Source: Planctomycetota bacterium (GTDB taxonomy: Bacteria > Planctomycetota > B15-G4). From it: 64,000 nucleotides of DNA. The DNA lies in contig JAJDEP010000010.1 in assembly GCA_029259715.1 (NCBI GenBank), positions 1-64,000 on the forward strand, in the 5' to 3' direction. The position numbers and the translations under genes are program-made. The notes below the pieces were generated by a model. That model saw only the letters and a program-made list of their open reading frames with translations, did not search any database and was not told where the DNA came from. Positions 53,478 to 61,876 of this stretch are shown one piece after another (within the stretch, counting starts at the first letter, position 1; every line of letters begins with the position of its first letter).

Positions 53478-54457
53478 CGGTTGGTCACCGGCGGGGGCGG
53501 CGGCTTGTCGCCGAACAAAGTGTGCGATGGATATCCCCGGGCCTCTTCGACCAGGTCGCGCAGGCTCTGGGTCGCGACGCGGAAGTTCTCGAGGCCGGCC
53601 GTCGCGTCGTAGGCCCCGCTCTCGATCAGCGCTTCGAGGCGCGCCATGGCGCTGGAGGCCTGGTCGACGGCCACCTGAATCGCATCGATGGTCTGCCGCA
53701 CCGAGTCCGCGGTCTCGTCGAGCCGTCCCCGCTCCATGGCCTCGCCGATGCGGGCGTTCGTCTCCCGCATCTCCTTGACCAGGCTGAGCACCCCCGCCTG
53801 CATCTCGCCCAGGTTGAGGCCGCCGAGCTTGTCGTTGGTGCGTTCGAGCAGCTCGTCCACCTTCAGCAGGATCTTGTCGATCTCGACAGACTCGAGCTTG
53901 TGCATCACGCGCTCGACCGCCGACGTGAACTGCTTGAAGTTGCTGGGCGCCGACGGGACGAACACCACGCCCTCCTGGATCGTCCAGGGATACTGGGCCC
54001 GGTACGGCGTGTTCGCCGCGACGTAGTCGGCCTCGATGAACGAGAGCCCGGTGATGCCCAGGGCCGTCAGTCGCAGGCGCAGCCCCTGCTTGATCATCTC
54101 GGACAGGTTCGAGATCAGCCGCATGCGATTCACGCCGTGGCGATCCTCGTCCTCGGTGGTGATCTCCATGCGCACGAGCACCCGCTGGCCCAGGGTCAGC
54201 TGGTCGGCGCCTTCATCGATCTCGTAGTAGTCGTTGACCAGGCCGATATCGCTCACGACGCCGAGCTTCACGCCGCGGAACTTCACCGGCGAGCCGACCT
54301 CCAACCCCTGGACCGATTCGTCGAAGTAGGTCTCGCACTGCAGCGGCTCCTCGATGAAGCCGCCCCCGCCACCGATCACGACCACCGTCGCGGCCACCAG
54401 GACCACGCCCGTCAGCACGAACAAGCCGACGCGGAAATTGTGGGCCTCACTGGTCAT
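53474..54457 (-). CDS. MlaD/MCE family protein
   Basis: A 327-residue periplasmic substrate-binding protein anchored by one N-terminal helix (residues 10-30). The MCE domain spans about 37-130 (YFDESVQGLEVGSPVKFRGVKLGVVSDIGL). The C-terminal half is a long helix with heptads (MHKLESVEIDKILLKVDELLERTNDKL), which would form the lipid-conducting needle or ring, and it ends in a Pro-rich tail. ATG 54457 overlaps the mlaF stop by 4 bases. It forms the lipid-shuttling part of the complex with the ATPase and permease encoded upstream. Confidence 0.93.
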   Translation of the reverse strand: MTSEAHNFRVGLFVLTGVVLVAATVVVIGGGGGFIEEPLQCETYFDESVQGLEVGSPVKFRGVKLGVVSDIGLVNDYYEIDEGADQLTLGQRVLVRMEITTEDEDRHGVNRMRLISNLSEMIKQGLRLRLTALGITGLSFIEADYVAANTPYRAQYPWTIQEGVVFVPSAPSNFKQFTSAVERVMHKLESVEIDKILLKVDELLERTNDKLGGLNLGEMQAGVLSLVKEMRETNARIGEAMERGRLDETADSVRQTIDAIQVAVDQASSAMARLEALIESGAYDATAGLENFRVATQSLRDLVEEARGYPSHTLFGDKPPPPPVTNR

Positions 54458-55239
54458 GGACTCGATTCCTCCCCGACAGCTTCGGCCCCCGCCTCGCGCC
54501 GGAAGAAACGACGCACCCACTCGTCGTCACTCCGGTCGCGCAACTCCCGGGGCGAACCGATGGCCGAGATCCCCTTGGTGCGCTTGTCGAGCATGATGAC
54601 ACGATCGGCGATGGAATAGATGCTCGGCAATTCATGGGTGACCACCACGAAGGTCACGCCGAGTGTGCGGCTCAGACGCAGCACCGTCTCGTCGAGCTCC
54701 GCCGAGGTGATCGGGTCGAGGCCGGCGGACGGCTCGTCGAGGAACAGGATCGACGGATCGAGGGCCATGGCCCGGGCGATGGCCGCGCGCTTGGCCATGC
54801 CCCCGCTGATCTCGGACGGGACGTGGTGCTCGAAGCCCGCGAGCCCCACGAGCTCCAGCTTCGACGCGGCGATGCGCGCGATGGCGTGGCGCGGCAGGTC
54901 GGTGAACTCCTCGAGCGCCAGGCTCACGTTGGCGAGCAGGTCGAGGGAGCCGAACAGCGCGCCGCTCTGGTACATGACGCCGAACTTGCGCAGGATCCCG
55001 AGCCGGCTCTTGCCGGAGGCCGCGGTCAGGTCGAGCCCGTCGATGAGGATGCGACCGGCCCGCGGCGGGTAGAGGCCGATCATGTGCTTGAGCATGGTGC
55101 TCTTGCCGCTGCCCGACCCGCCCAGGATGGCGAACACCTCGCCGCGCTGCACCTCGAACGACACGTCGTTGAACACCACGTCGTCGCCGTAGGAGGCGCT
55201 CAGGTTCTCGACGCGGATGATCGGCTCGCTGCTCGTCAT
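54454..55239 (-). CDS. mlaF: Phospholipid ABC transporter ATP-binding protein
   Basis: A 261-residue cytosolic ATPase. Walker A GGSGSGKST lies at 40-48, the signature is SEISGGMAKRAAIARA, Walker B is SILFLDEPSAGLDP and the switch His is in VVVTHE. QSGALFGSLDLLANVSLALEE is typical of MlaF/Ttg2A-type subunits. Both ends overlap neighbours as ATGA. It energises lipid transfer by the MlaE permease. Confidence 0.95.
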   Translation of the reverse strand: MTSSEPIIRVENLSASYGDDVVFNDVSFEVQRGEVFAILGGSGSGKSTMLKHMIGLYPPRAGRILIDGLDLTAASGKSRLGILRKFGVMYQSGALFGSLDLLANVSLALEEFTDLPRHAIARIAASKLELVGLAGFEHHVPSEISGGMAKRAAIARAMALDPSILFLDEPSAGLDPITSAELDETVLRLSRTLGVTFVVVTHELPSIYSIADRVIMLDKRTKGISAIGSPRELRDRSDDEWVRRFFRREAGAEAVGEESSP

Positions 55240-56435
55240 GACTTCATCAAGTAGACGCACAAGGCGAAGAAGCCGTCGATGATGGCGATCAGGATGATGC
55301 CGCTCACGACGGAGTCCGTGGTCGACTGACCCACCGCCCCGGCGCCCGAGCGCGTGGCCAGGCCCCGCTGGCAGCCCACCGCCGCCACGATGAACCCGAA
55401 CACCAGGGCCTTGGTCAGGCCCTCGCCGAGGGCAGCGGGCGAGGTCGCCTGGGAGAGCCGGTTGACGTAGGTCGTGACCGGGTAGCCCATGGTCAACATG
55501 ATGATGCCGCCGCCCACCAGCGCGCTCAGGATCATCAGCATGGTCAGCGTCGGCACCACGATCACGGCGGCGATGACCCGCGGCACCACGAGGAAGCGCA
55601 CCGGCGCCAGGCCCATCGTCGTGAGGGCGTCGATCTCCTCGTTGATCTTCATCGTGCCGATCTCGGCGGCGAAGGCCGAGCCCGAGCGCGCCGTCAGCAT
55701 GACCGACGCCATCAGCGGTCCCAGCTCCTTGATCATGGAGATGCCGATCAGGTCGGCCACGAAGATCTCGGCGCCGAACTTGCGCATGGAGATGGCCGAC
55801 TGGAACGAGAGGATCAGCCCGAGCAGCAGGCCGATCAGCGTGACGATGGGGACCGCGCCGATGCCGGCTCGCTCGGCATAGAGCACCACGTCCCGCCAGC
55901 GCACCGTGTTCGGACGCCGGATCGCGGACAGGAGCGCGAGGAACGTCTCGCCGACGAAGGCCACGAGCACGCGCGTGTCGTGGGCGGCCTGCAGGGTGCC
56001 GCGACCGAGCGCGGCCACCAGCGGCTCGGGTTGATGGACCGGCGGACCGTCCACCGCCTCGACCACGCGCAGGGAGGCGACGAGTCGCTGGTACTCGTCG
56101 GCCAGGCCGATCAACTCCATGTCGGCGCCGCCCCGACGGGACTGCTCGTCCATGGCGGTGAGCAACATGGCGCCGCCGCTGTCGCACACCGACACCGCGT
56201 GCGCATCGACGTGGACGCGTGCCCCCGCCGTCTTGGTCAGGTCGCGCACGGCCTCCATGGCCGGCTCCCACAGGCGCCCCGCAGCCTCGGCGTCGAGACG
56301 GCCGGAGAAGGCCACCACCTCGCGGCCCTGCGGGTCACGTCGACGCGTCAGCAGACCGTCGGCGACGCCCTCCCCGGGCGGCTTGCTCCCGGGCGATTTC
56401 CCCTGTGCGCTCATCACCGACTTCGCACCCGTCAC
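55236..56435 (-). CDS. mlaE: MlaE permease with N-terminal STAS domain
   Basis: A 399-residue inner-membrane permease. Residues 35-135 resemble a STAS/MlaB domain (VVAFSGRLDAEAAGRLWEPAMEAV, DSGGAMLLTAMDEQSR), and residues 150-399 are the MlaE fold (LLGLILSFQSAISMRKFGAEIFVADLIGISMIKELGPLMASVMLTARSGSAFAAEIGTMKINEEIDAL). Fusion of MlaB-like and MlaE parts occurs in many bacteria. It opens the four-gene MCE operon. A second ATG at 56414 is possible. Confidence 0.94.
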   Translation of the reverse strand: MTGAKSVMSAQGKSPGSKPPGEGVADGLLTRRRDPQGREVVAFSGRLDAEAAGRLWEPAMEAVRDLTKTAGARVHVDAHAVSVCDSGGAMLLTAMDEQSRRGGADMELIGLADEYQRLVASLRVVEAVDGPPVHQPEPLVAALGRGTLQAAHDTRVLVAFVGETFLALLSAIRRPNTVRWRDVVLYAERAGIGAVPIVTLIGLLLGLILSFQSAISMRKFGAEIFVADLIGISMIKELGPLMASVMLTARSGSAFAAEIGTMKINEEIDALTTMGLAPVRFLVVPRVIAAVIVVPTLTMLMILSALVGGGIIMLTMGYPVTTYVNRLSQATSPAALGEGLTKALVFGFIVAAVGCQRGLATRSGAGAVGQSTTDSVVSGIILIAIIDGFFALCVYLMKS

Positions 56436-56584
56436 CCTCTTCGTCGCTCGCCCCCACCGCCGGCCCCGGCGACGTTATCCCCGCCGAGGGACGGGAACAA
56501 GGTCGACCGCCGCCGGGGTCGTCCGGGGCCCGGGCCGGGGAGGCCGTGATAGACTCCGCGTCGCATCGCGAAGGGGGAAGCGAC

Positions 56585-57028
56585 ATGGGCGAGACGGGTT
56601 CGGCCGGGCCGACGGGCAAGCCCCGCCACGGCAATCTGAAGGTGAGCGTGCGTCGCAGCGGTCTGCTCGGACGGCTGCGCGGCCCCATCGTCGCCACCTG
56701 GATGGAGTTCGATCCCCAGCGCATGGACTTCGAGGCCGACGCCGACCTCGACGTCGATGCGCGCCTGCTCATCGACCTCTCCGTCGAGGACGTGCGCGCC
56801 ACCGACGTGGTGGCCGTCGTGCGCGATCGGCGACCGGCGAGCTCGGGCGTCACCCGCTACGGCGTGACGTTCGAGTACGAGGCCTCGGCCCACATGCGCA
56901 ACGGGGGCGTGCGCGAACGCCTCGTCGTGATCCAGCACGCGCTCAAGCAGATCAGCCCACACCTGGCCAAGGACAGCCTGATGGAGATCACGCCCATCGA
57001 GCGCAACGAGGGCGCGGCGGACGCCTGA
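56585..57028 (+). CDS. Small PilZ-like protein (tentative)
   Basis: A 147-residue cytosolic protein with a strong AAGGGGG ribosome binding site. It has a basic N-terminal region (RRSGLLGRLRGPIVATW) followed by a beta-rich core (DFEADADLDVDARLLIDLSVEDVRATDVVAVVRDRR, VTRYGVTFEY) reminiscent of PilZ domains, where the basic N-terminus would bind c-di-GMP. The classical RxxxR and D/NxSxxG motifs are not clearly present, so nucleotide binding is doubtful. It is divergent from the MCE operon and convergent with the kinase gene. Confidence 0.55.
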   Translation: MGETGSAGPTGKPRHGNLKVSVRRSGLLGRLRGPIVATWMEFDPQRMDFEADADLDVDARLLIDLSVEDVRATDVVAVVRDRRPASSGVTRYGVTFEYEASAHMRNGGVRERLVVIQHALKQISPHLAKDSLMEITPIERNEGAADA

Positions 57029-57055
57029 CGGCCGGGCCGGCCGGACCGGTCAGGC
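57023..57055. terminator. Hairpin shared by two convergent stop codons
   Basis: GCCTGAC (57023-57029, containing the stop of the PilZ-like gene) pairs with GTCAGGC (57049-57055, containing the stop of the kinase gene). The 19 nt between them are GC-palindromic and can pair further. No T-run follows. It may terminate both transcripts by collision or pausing. The same stem sequence occurs between sdhB and gpmA. Confidence 0.4.
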
Positions 57056-59212
57056 GCCGACGCGACTGCCCACGGCGAGCACCAGGGCCTCGTCGGACTC
57101 CAGGTCGCGGACCTTGTTGATGCGGCAGCGGCCGCCGTGGTCGCACCACCACGTCTCGGCCTGCCCGCGCGACCAGCTCCCGGCGTCGGTGCACTCCGAG
57201 AGGCGCAGCTCCAGGGCGAGGGCGCTCTGGGGACGGTCGGCCGGGTCCTTCGCCAGGCACGCCATGAGCAACGCCTCGAGGTCGGCGGGAACCGGCTCGC
57301 CCAGGCGCACGGACGGGCGCAGCGGTGTGGTCGCCACGTGGTGAGTCAGCACCTCGGCCACCGATTTGCTGTCGAACAACTCCTTCCCGGTGAGCAGGAA
57401 GTAGCCCACCGCTCCCACCGCATACAGGTCGGCCCGCGCGTCGAGGTCGGAGCCCTGGATGCCCTCGGGCGTCATGTAGTTGGGCGTGCCCGTGAGCGCG
57501 TCGGGTGACGTGAGGTTCAGGGCGTCGGTGCTCCCGAGGTCCTTCACCAGGCCGAAGTCGAGCACCTTCACGTGGTCGTCGATGTTGCCGCGCTGGCAGA
57601 CCATGATGTTGGCCGGCTTGATGTCGCGGTGGATCAACCCCAGGCCGTGGGCCTCGTCGAGCGAACCGCACACCTGTCGCAGGATGTGGATCACGCGCCC
57701 CGCCGGCAGCGGCCCCGACTCCTTCACCAGGCGGTCGAGGGTCACGCCGTCGAGGTACTCCATGGCGTAGTAGAAGACGCCCTCGGGCGTATGGCCGTAG
57801 TCGTAGACCGCGATGGTGTTGGGATGGGTCAGCCCCGCGGTCAGCTGCACCTCCCGCTCGAAGCGCTCCCGGGCGGGCCCGGCCTCCCGCTGCGCCTTGA
57901 GCATCTTGACCGCGGTCGGTCTCCGCAGCAGCACGTGGTGCGCCTTGTAGACCGCGCCCATGCCGCCCTCGCCGAGCAAGGCCTCGAGGGTGTACTGCCC
58001 CAGCTGGTCGGCGCGGTCCTGCGCGCGGCTCGCCCGCTTGCGCATGACGAAGGCCAGGCGCGACGAGAACACCAGCCCCAGCGCGACCAGCACGAGGATG
58101 CCGAACACGATGATGAACACCAGGCGCAGGACGAAGAGCCCGTGGAAGGCCTCCGCCTTGTCGATCTCCGTCGCCACGGCGAGCTCGAGCCCGGGCACCC
58201 AGCGCCAGGCGCCCACCACGGGCACGCCGCGGTAATCGCGGTAGCCGCTCACGTCGACGCCCGCCGCCCCGGTCACGGCCGACGCGGCCATGCGCGTGAG
58301 GGGCTGGCGCGACCGGGGCCGGTCCGGCCGCGCGCCCGTCGTCATGTCGACGCCGGGGTCGCGCACCGAGACGTTCCGGATTGAACAGACCTGCTCGTTG
58401 CCGGGCAGCAGGCCGATGTCCCGCAGCGCGCCGACGAAGCGGCTCGTCGAGAGCATGTCGCCGTTGGTGTCGACGGCGTAGGTCTCGCCGGTCTCTCCGG
58501 CCCGGGCGACCTGCAGGATGCGGGTGAAGTCGACCTCGGGGCGGATGCGCAGCCCGACGATCGCCTCCGCCACCCCGGCCGCGTCCATCAAAGGCGCGGC
58601 CACGAGCATGGTCGGCATGTTCACCCGCGGGATGCCGTTGCTGTCGGGCAGCGCCACGGGCGAGAGAAACGGCTTCGAGATCTGCGGCTCGCCCCGCGCG
58701 ACCGCGGCCACGAACTCCTGGTGCACCGCCTCGCCCTTGCGACCGACAAACTCGTCGTTCATGGCGGCGAGCACGGTACCGTCGGGGTGAACGATGGCGT
58801 AGCCCGTGTACCCCCGGGCCTTGCACAGGTCGTTCATGATCTCCGCCATGCGACGACCGGCCTCGGAGAAAACGAGCGCCCGGCGGTCGCCGTCGCCGGC
58901 CTCCCACTCGGCCCGCAGCTCACGGGCCAGGGCGCGGACCTCGGGGCGCATGGCCGCGTGCACGGCCGTGGCCTTCTCGCTCTCGGCCCAGACCTCCAGG
59001 GCCGCCACGTCGGCGTCGCGGATGATCTCGAGCAGCGACCGCACCTTCTCCCGCGCGGATTCCTCGATGGTCTGGAATGTCCACCAGCCCACCGCACCCA
59101 ACACGAGCGTCAGCACAACGGGCAGGTAGCGCCAGGGTCCGGGCAGGAACGAGCCGTGGGTCGGTGACCACGACGAAGCCGGGGCCGAGACGGGCGTGGA
59201 ATCGGAAGACAT
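57050..59212 (-). CDS. Membrane Ser/Thr protein kinase with extracytoplasmic sensor
   Basis: A 720-residue receptor-like kinase. A transmembrane helix at about 27-47 is followed by a 300-residue extracytoplasmic region resembling a dCACHE-type sensor (YTGYAIVHPDGTVLAAMNDEFVGRKG, TGETYAVDTNGDMLSTSRF, GAWRWVPGLELAVATEIDKAEAF), then a second helix (about 358-385) and a complete Hanks-type kinase domain. Kinase signatures are LGEGGMGAVYKAHH, the VK Lys, HRDIKPANIMV, LDFGLVKD, GTPNYMTPE. It ends without PASTA repeats. The sensor implies ligand-controlled phosphorylation of cytosolic targets. Confidence 0.9.
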   Translation of the reverse strand: MSSDSTPVSAPASSWSPTHGSFLPGPWRYLPVVLTLVLGAVGWWTFQTIEESAREKVRSLLEIIRDADVAALEVWAESEKATAVHAAMRPEVRALARELRAEWEAGDGDRRALVFSEAGRRMAEIMNDLCKARGYTGYAIVHPDGTVLAAMNDEFVGRKGEAVHQEFVAAVARGEPQISKPFLSPVALPDSNGIPRVNMPTMLVAAPLMDAAGVAEAIVGLRIRPEVDFTRILQVARAGETGETYAVDTNGDMLSTSRFVGALRDIGLLPGNEQVCSIRNVSVRDPGVDMTTGARPDRPRSRQPLTRMAASAVTGAAGVDVSGYRDYRGVPVVGAWRWVPGLELAVATEIDKAEAFHGLFVLRLVFIIVFGILVLVALGLVFSSRLAFVMRKRASRAQDRADQLGQYTLEALLGEGGMGAVYKAHHVLLRRPTAVKMLKAQREAGPARERFEREVQLTAGLTHPNTIAVYDYGHTPEGVFYYAMEYLDGVTLDRLVKESGPLPAGRVIHILRQVCGSLDEAHGLGLIHRDIKPANIMVCQRGNIDDHVKVLDFGLVKDLGSTDALNLTSPDALTGTPNYMTPEGIQGSDLDARADLYAVGAVGYFLLTGKELFDSKSVAEVLTHHVATTPLRPSVRLGEPVPADLEALLMACLAKDPADRPQSALALELRLSECTDAGSWSRGQAETWWCDHGGRCRINKVRDLESDEALVLAVGSRVGA

Positions 59213-59278
59213 GGCGCGGGCTCGCTGCGGTGCGGATGCTCACCGAGTGGGATGCCGGTTCACCCGGCGAGGTCGCGC

Positions 59279-60790
59279 TCAGAACTGGAAGTAGATGAAG
59301 GTCTTCGTCTGCGCAACGAAGTGGATCGCCAGGGCGCAGCACACGCCGTATGACGCGGCGAAGGCCCAATCCGGCGCTCGCCGCCACCAGGGCTCGAGCA
59401 CGCGCCGCCAGGCCAGCAGGTGCCCCACCAGCAAGACCGCCATGACCCAGACCAGGCCGCGGTCGAGGGAGAGCTCGCCCGGCGACTCGAACAGCACGAA
59501 GGCCCGCAGGATCTCCTGCGCGGCGGCCATGCCGCTCACCGAGCTGATCTCGGCCAGTCGGTTGACCCCCACCGCCTCGAACATGTCACCCGACTCCATG
59601 CGTTGCGCCACGTCGAACCGCTCGGCGCGCGCCATCAGGTCGAGCGATCCGGTGCGGAAGAAGATCCACGTCACGCACACCCAGTAGAAGGTCAGGACGG
59701 GACCCACCACGCGCCGCAGCCCGCCGAAGGCATCGCCCACCACGGCGACGAAGGCCTTGTGCGCCATCAGCGCCACCCCGTGCAGGCCGCCCCAGATGAT
59801 GAAGTTGAGGGCGGCGCCGTGCCACAGCCCCCCCAGCAACATGGTCAGCATCAGGTTGCGCTGCGTGGCCAGCTTGCCGCCGCGGCTGCCACCGAGCGGG
59901 ATGTAGAGGTAGTCGCGCAGCCACGTCGACAGGCTGATGTGCCAGCGCCGCCAGAAGTCGGTGATGTTGCCGGCGAGATACGGGAACGCGAAGTTCAGCG
60001 GCAGCGTGTATCCCAGCAGCCCGGCGGTGGCGATGGCCATGTCGGAGTAGCCGGAGAAGTCGCAGTAGATCTGCGCCGCGTAGAAGGTCACGCCGATCCA
60101 GGCGCTGTGCGCGTCGTACAACCCCGGGGCCGCAAAGTAGCGGTCGACGAACTGCGCCAGGTAGTCCGCGACGCAGGCCTTCTTGATGAAGCCCGAGAGG
60201 AACAGCACGAGGCAGGCCCGCACCGGCACCGACGACCAGACCGGTCGCGACAGCAGCTGCGGCAGGAAGTCCCGCGCGCGCACGATCGGGCCGGCGACGA
60301 GCTGCGGGAAGAAGCCCACGAACAGCGCCAGGTCGAGCAGGCTCTTGGCCGGAGCCAGCCGTCGACGGTAGATGTCGATGGAGTAGCTCATGGTCTGGAA
60401 GGTGAAGAAGCTGATCCCCACCGGCAGCACGATGTGCAGCGTCGACGGCGACACCGAGAAGCCGAGCCACTCCGAGAAGGCGCTGGCCGAGTCGTGGAAG
60501 AAGTGGAAGTACTTGAAGAATCCGAGGATGCCGAGGTTGGCGCCGAGGCTCGTGAACAACCAGCGCCGCCGCGTGCCGGCGTCGTCGCTGGCATGGATGC
60601 GCAGTCCGGCGACGGAGTCGACCAGGGTCGACAGGACGATGAGCCCGAGGAAGCGCCAGTCCCAGCCCGCGTAGAAGCCGTAGCTGCAAGCGAGCAGCCA
60701 GGTCTTGCGCGACCGGTCGCCACGCAGCGCCCACGCCACCACGAAGGCGAGCAGGAAGAACGGCAGGAAGCGGAACTCGGTGAAGAGCAC
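59279..60790 (-). CDS. Second MBOAT family O-acyltransferase
   Basis: A 503-residue polytopic membrane protein, GTG start at 60790 directly after the stop of the preceding gene. Signatures: LPVGISFFTFQTMSYSIDIYRR, FVGFFPQLVAGPIVRARDFLPQL, LAGNITDFWRRWHISLSTWLRDYLYIPLGGSRGG, and the His motif LLGGLWHGAALNFIIWGGLHG. It is closer to the canonical AlgI/DltB-like motif set than the copy at 14955. Together with the SGNH-like gene upstream it forms a polymer or lipid O-acylation cassette. Confidence 0.93.
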   Translation of the reverse strand: MLFTEFRFLPFFLLAFVVAWALRGDRSRKTWLLACSYGFYAGWDWRFLGLIVLSTLVDSVAGLRIHASDDAGTRRRWLFTSLGANLGILGFFKYFHFFHDSASAFSEWLGFSVSPSTLHIVLPVGISFFTFQTMSYSIDIYRRRLAPAKSLLDLALFVGFFPQLVAGPIVRARDFLPQLLSRPVWSSVPVRACLVLFLSGFIKKACVADYLAQFVDRYFAAPGLYDAHSAWIGVTFYAAQIYCDFSGYSDMAIATAGLLGYTLPLNFAFPYLAGNITDFWRRWHISLSTWLRDYLYIPLGGSRGGKLATQRNLMLTMLLGGLWHGAALNFIIWGGLHGVALMAHKAFVAVVGDAFGGLRRVVGPVLTFYWVCVTWIFFRTGSLDLMARAERFDVAQRMESGDMFEAVGVNRLAEISSVSGMAAAQEILRAFVLFESPGELSLDRGLVWVMAVLLVGHLLAWRRVLEPWWRRAPDWAFAASYGVCCALAIHFVAQTKTFIYFQF

Positions 60791-61873
60791 CTACGGGTCC
60801 TCGCCGGCGACGAGGTCGGTCAGCAGTCCCTGCTCGACCAGGGTCTCGATGAACATGCGCGTGAAGGCGCGGGAGGCCGGCTGCTTCAGGTGCGCCGCAT
60901 CGAAGCGCGCGTCGGCGCGATAGAGGAAGGGGAAGCGACGCGGGTTGTTCATCGCCACCAGCGTGGGAATCAGGCCGTCGGCGAAGGCCGTCGTGAACTG
61001 CATCTCGTGGGACAGCCCCGGCATGATCACGAACACCAGGCGGGCGCCGGTGGGCTCCACCAGCTCGATCACCCGCTCGATGACGGCGCGGTGGTGCGGC
61101 ACGAGCTCGGGGATGTAGCTCGGCTTGACCTTGAGGTCCTCGATGTCCGCGTGGAACAGGTCTTGTTCACGTTGGAACTTCTTCGAGCGCCGTTCGTACT
61201 GGCTGCCCGACTCGAACTCGAGGGGCACCCAGCCCTGCTGCCGCCGCATGAAGTTCGTGAGCTGATCGCCCTGGATGACCTCCTGCGAACCGGCCACGTT
61301 GGCCGGTAGCGGGACCTCGAAAGGCAGCGCCACCTTGCCCAGGCTCAGGCCGCTCGCGTAGGCGAAGAAGTGGCGCCAGTGCTGCCAGGCGTCGGACACC
61401 CGTGTGGTGAAGTCGCGGTTCGCGTCCCGCATGATCGAGTCCGACATCAACCGCGTCTCGCCGTAGGCGTGCCAGCCCACCTGCCGATCTGAGAGGAAGT
61501 TGTCGTCGTCGAGATCGGTGCGGAACGTCTGCAGCTCGAAGAAGACCCAGCGCAGTTTGGCCGGCTGCATCTCGAGCACCTCGCGCAGCGCCCAGGTCGA
61601 CTCGGGCACGTCCATGCCCATCACGCCGAAGTTGAAGACGCGCTCGTCGTGGCCCCGCCGGGCCATCTCCGCCTCGAACACCTCCGGCACCACCTCGCGG
61701 TAGACCCGGCTGCTGCCGATGAACAGGCTGGTGAACTCGTCCTTCTGCTGCTCGAACGTGGCGAGCTTCGCGCCGAGGATGTCGACCACGGGCCGCGTGT
61801 AGAGCGGGTTCGCCACGGCGCAGGTCAGGGCCCAGGCCCCGGCGAAGACGATCAGGAGGACGGCCGTCCGCAC
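60791..61873 (-). CDS. SGNH-like protein, probable partner of MBOAT
   Basis: A 360-residue protein with an N-terminal helix (3-21) anchoring a periplasmic domain. The block LFIGSSRVYREV has the position of the GDS motif, with GSSR and a Ser; VFNFGVMGMDVPE fits block II, and the C-terminal DARFDAAHLKQPASRAFT provides the D-x-x-H-L pattern, as in AlgX/AlgJ and DUF1574-like proteins. Acyl transfer or esterase activity is inferred from that pattern and from the adjacent MBOAT gene, which starts immediately after its stop. Confidence 0.7.
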   Translation of the reverse strand: MRTAVLLIVFAGAWALTCAVANPLYTRPVVDILGAKLATFEQQKDEFTSLFIGSSRVYREVVPEVFEAEMARRGHDERVFNFGVMGMDVPESTWALREVLEMQPAKLRWVFFELQTFRTDLDDDNFLSDRQVGWHAYGETRLMSDSIMRDANRDFTTRVSDAWQHWRHFFAYASGLSLGKVALPFEVPLPANVAGSQEVIQGDQLTNFMRRQQGWVPLEFESGSQYERRSKKFQREQDLFHADIEDLKVKPSYIPELVPHHRAVIERVIELVEPTGARLVFVIMPGLSHEMQFTTAFADGLIPTLVAMNNPRRFPFLYRADARFDAAHLKQPASRAFTRMFIETLVEQGLLTDLVAGEDP

Positions 61874-61876
61874 GGC

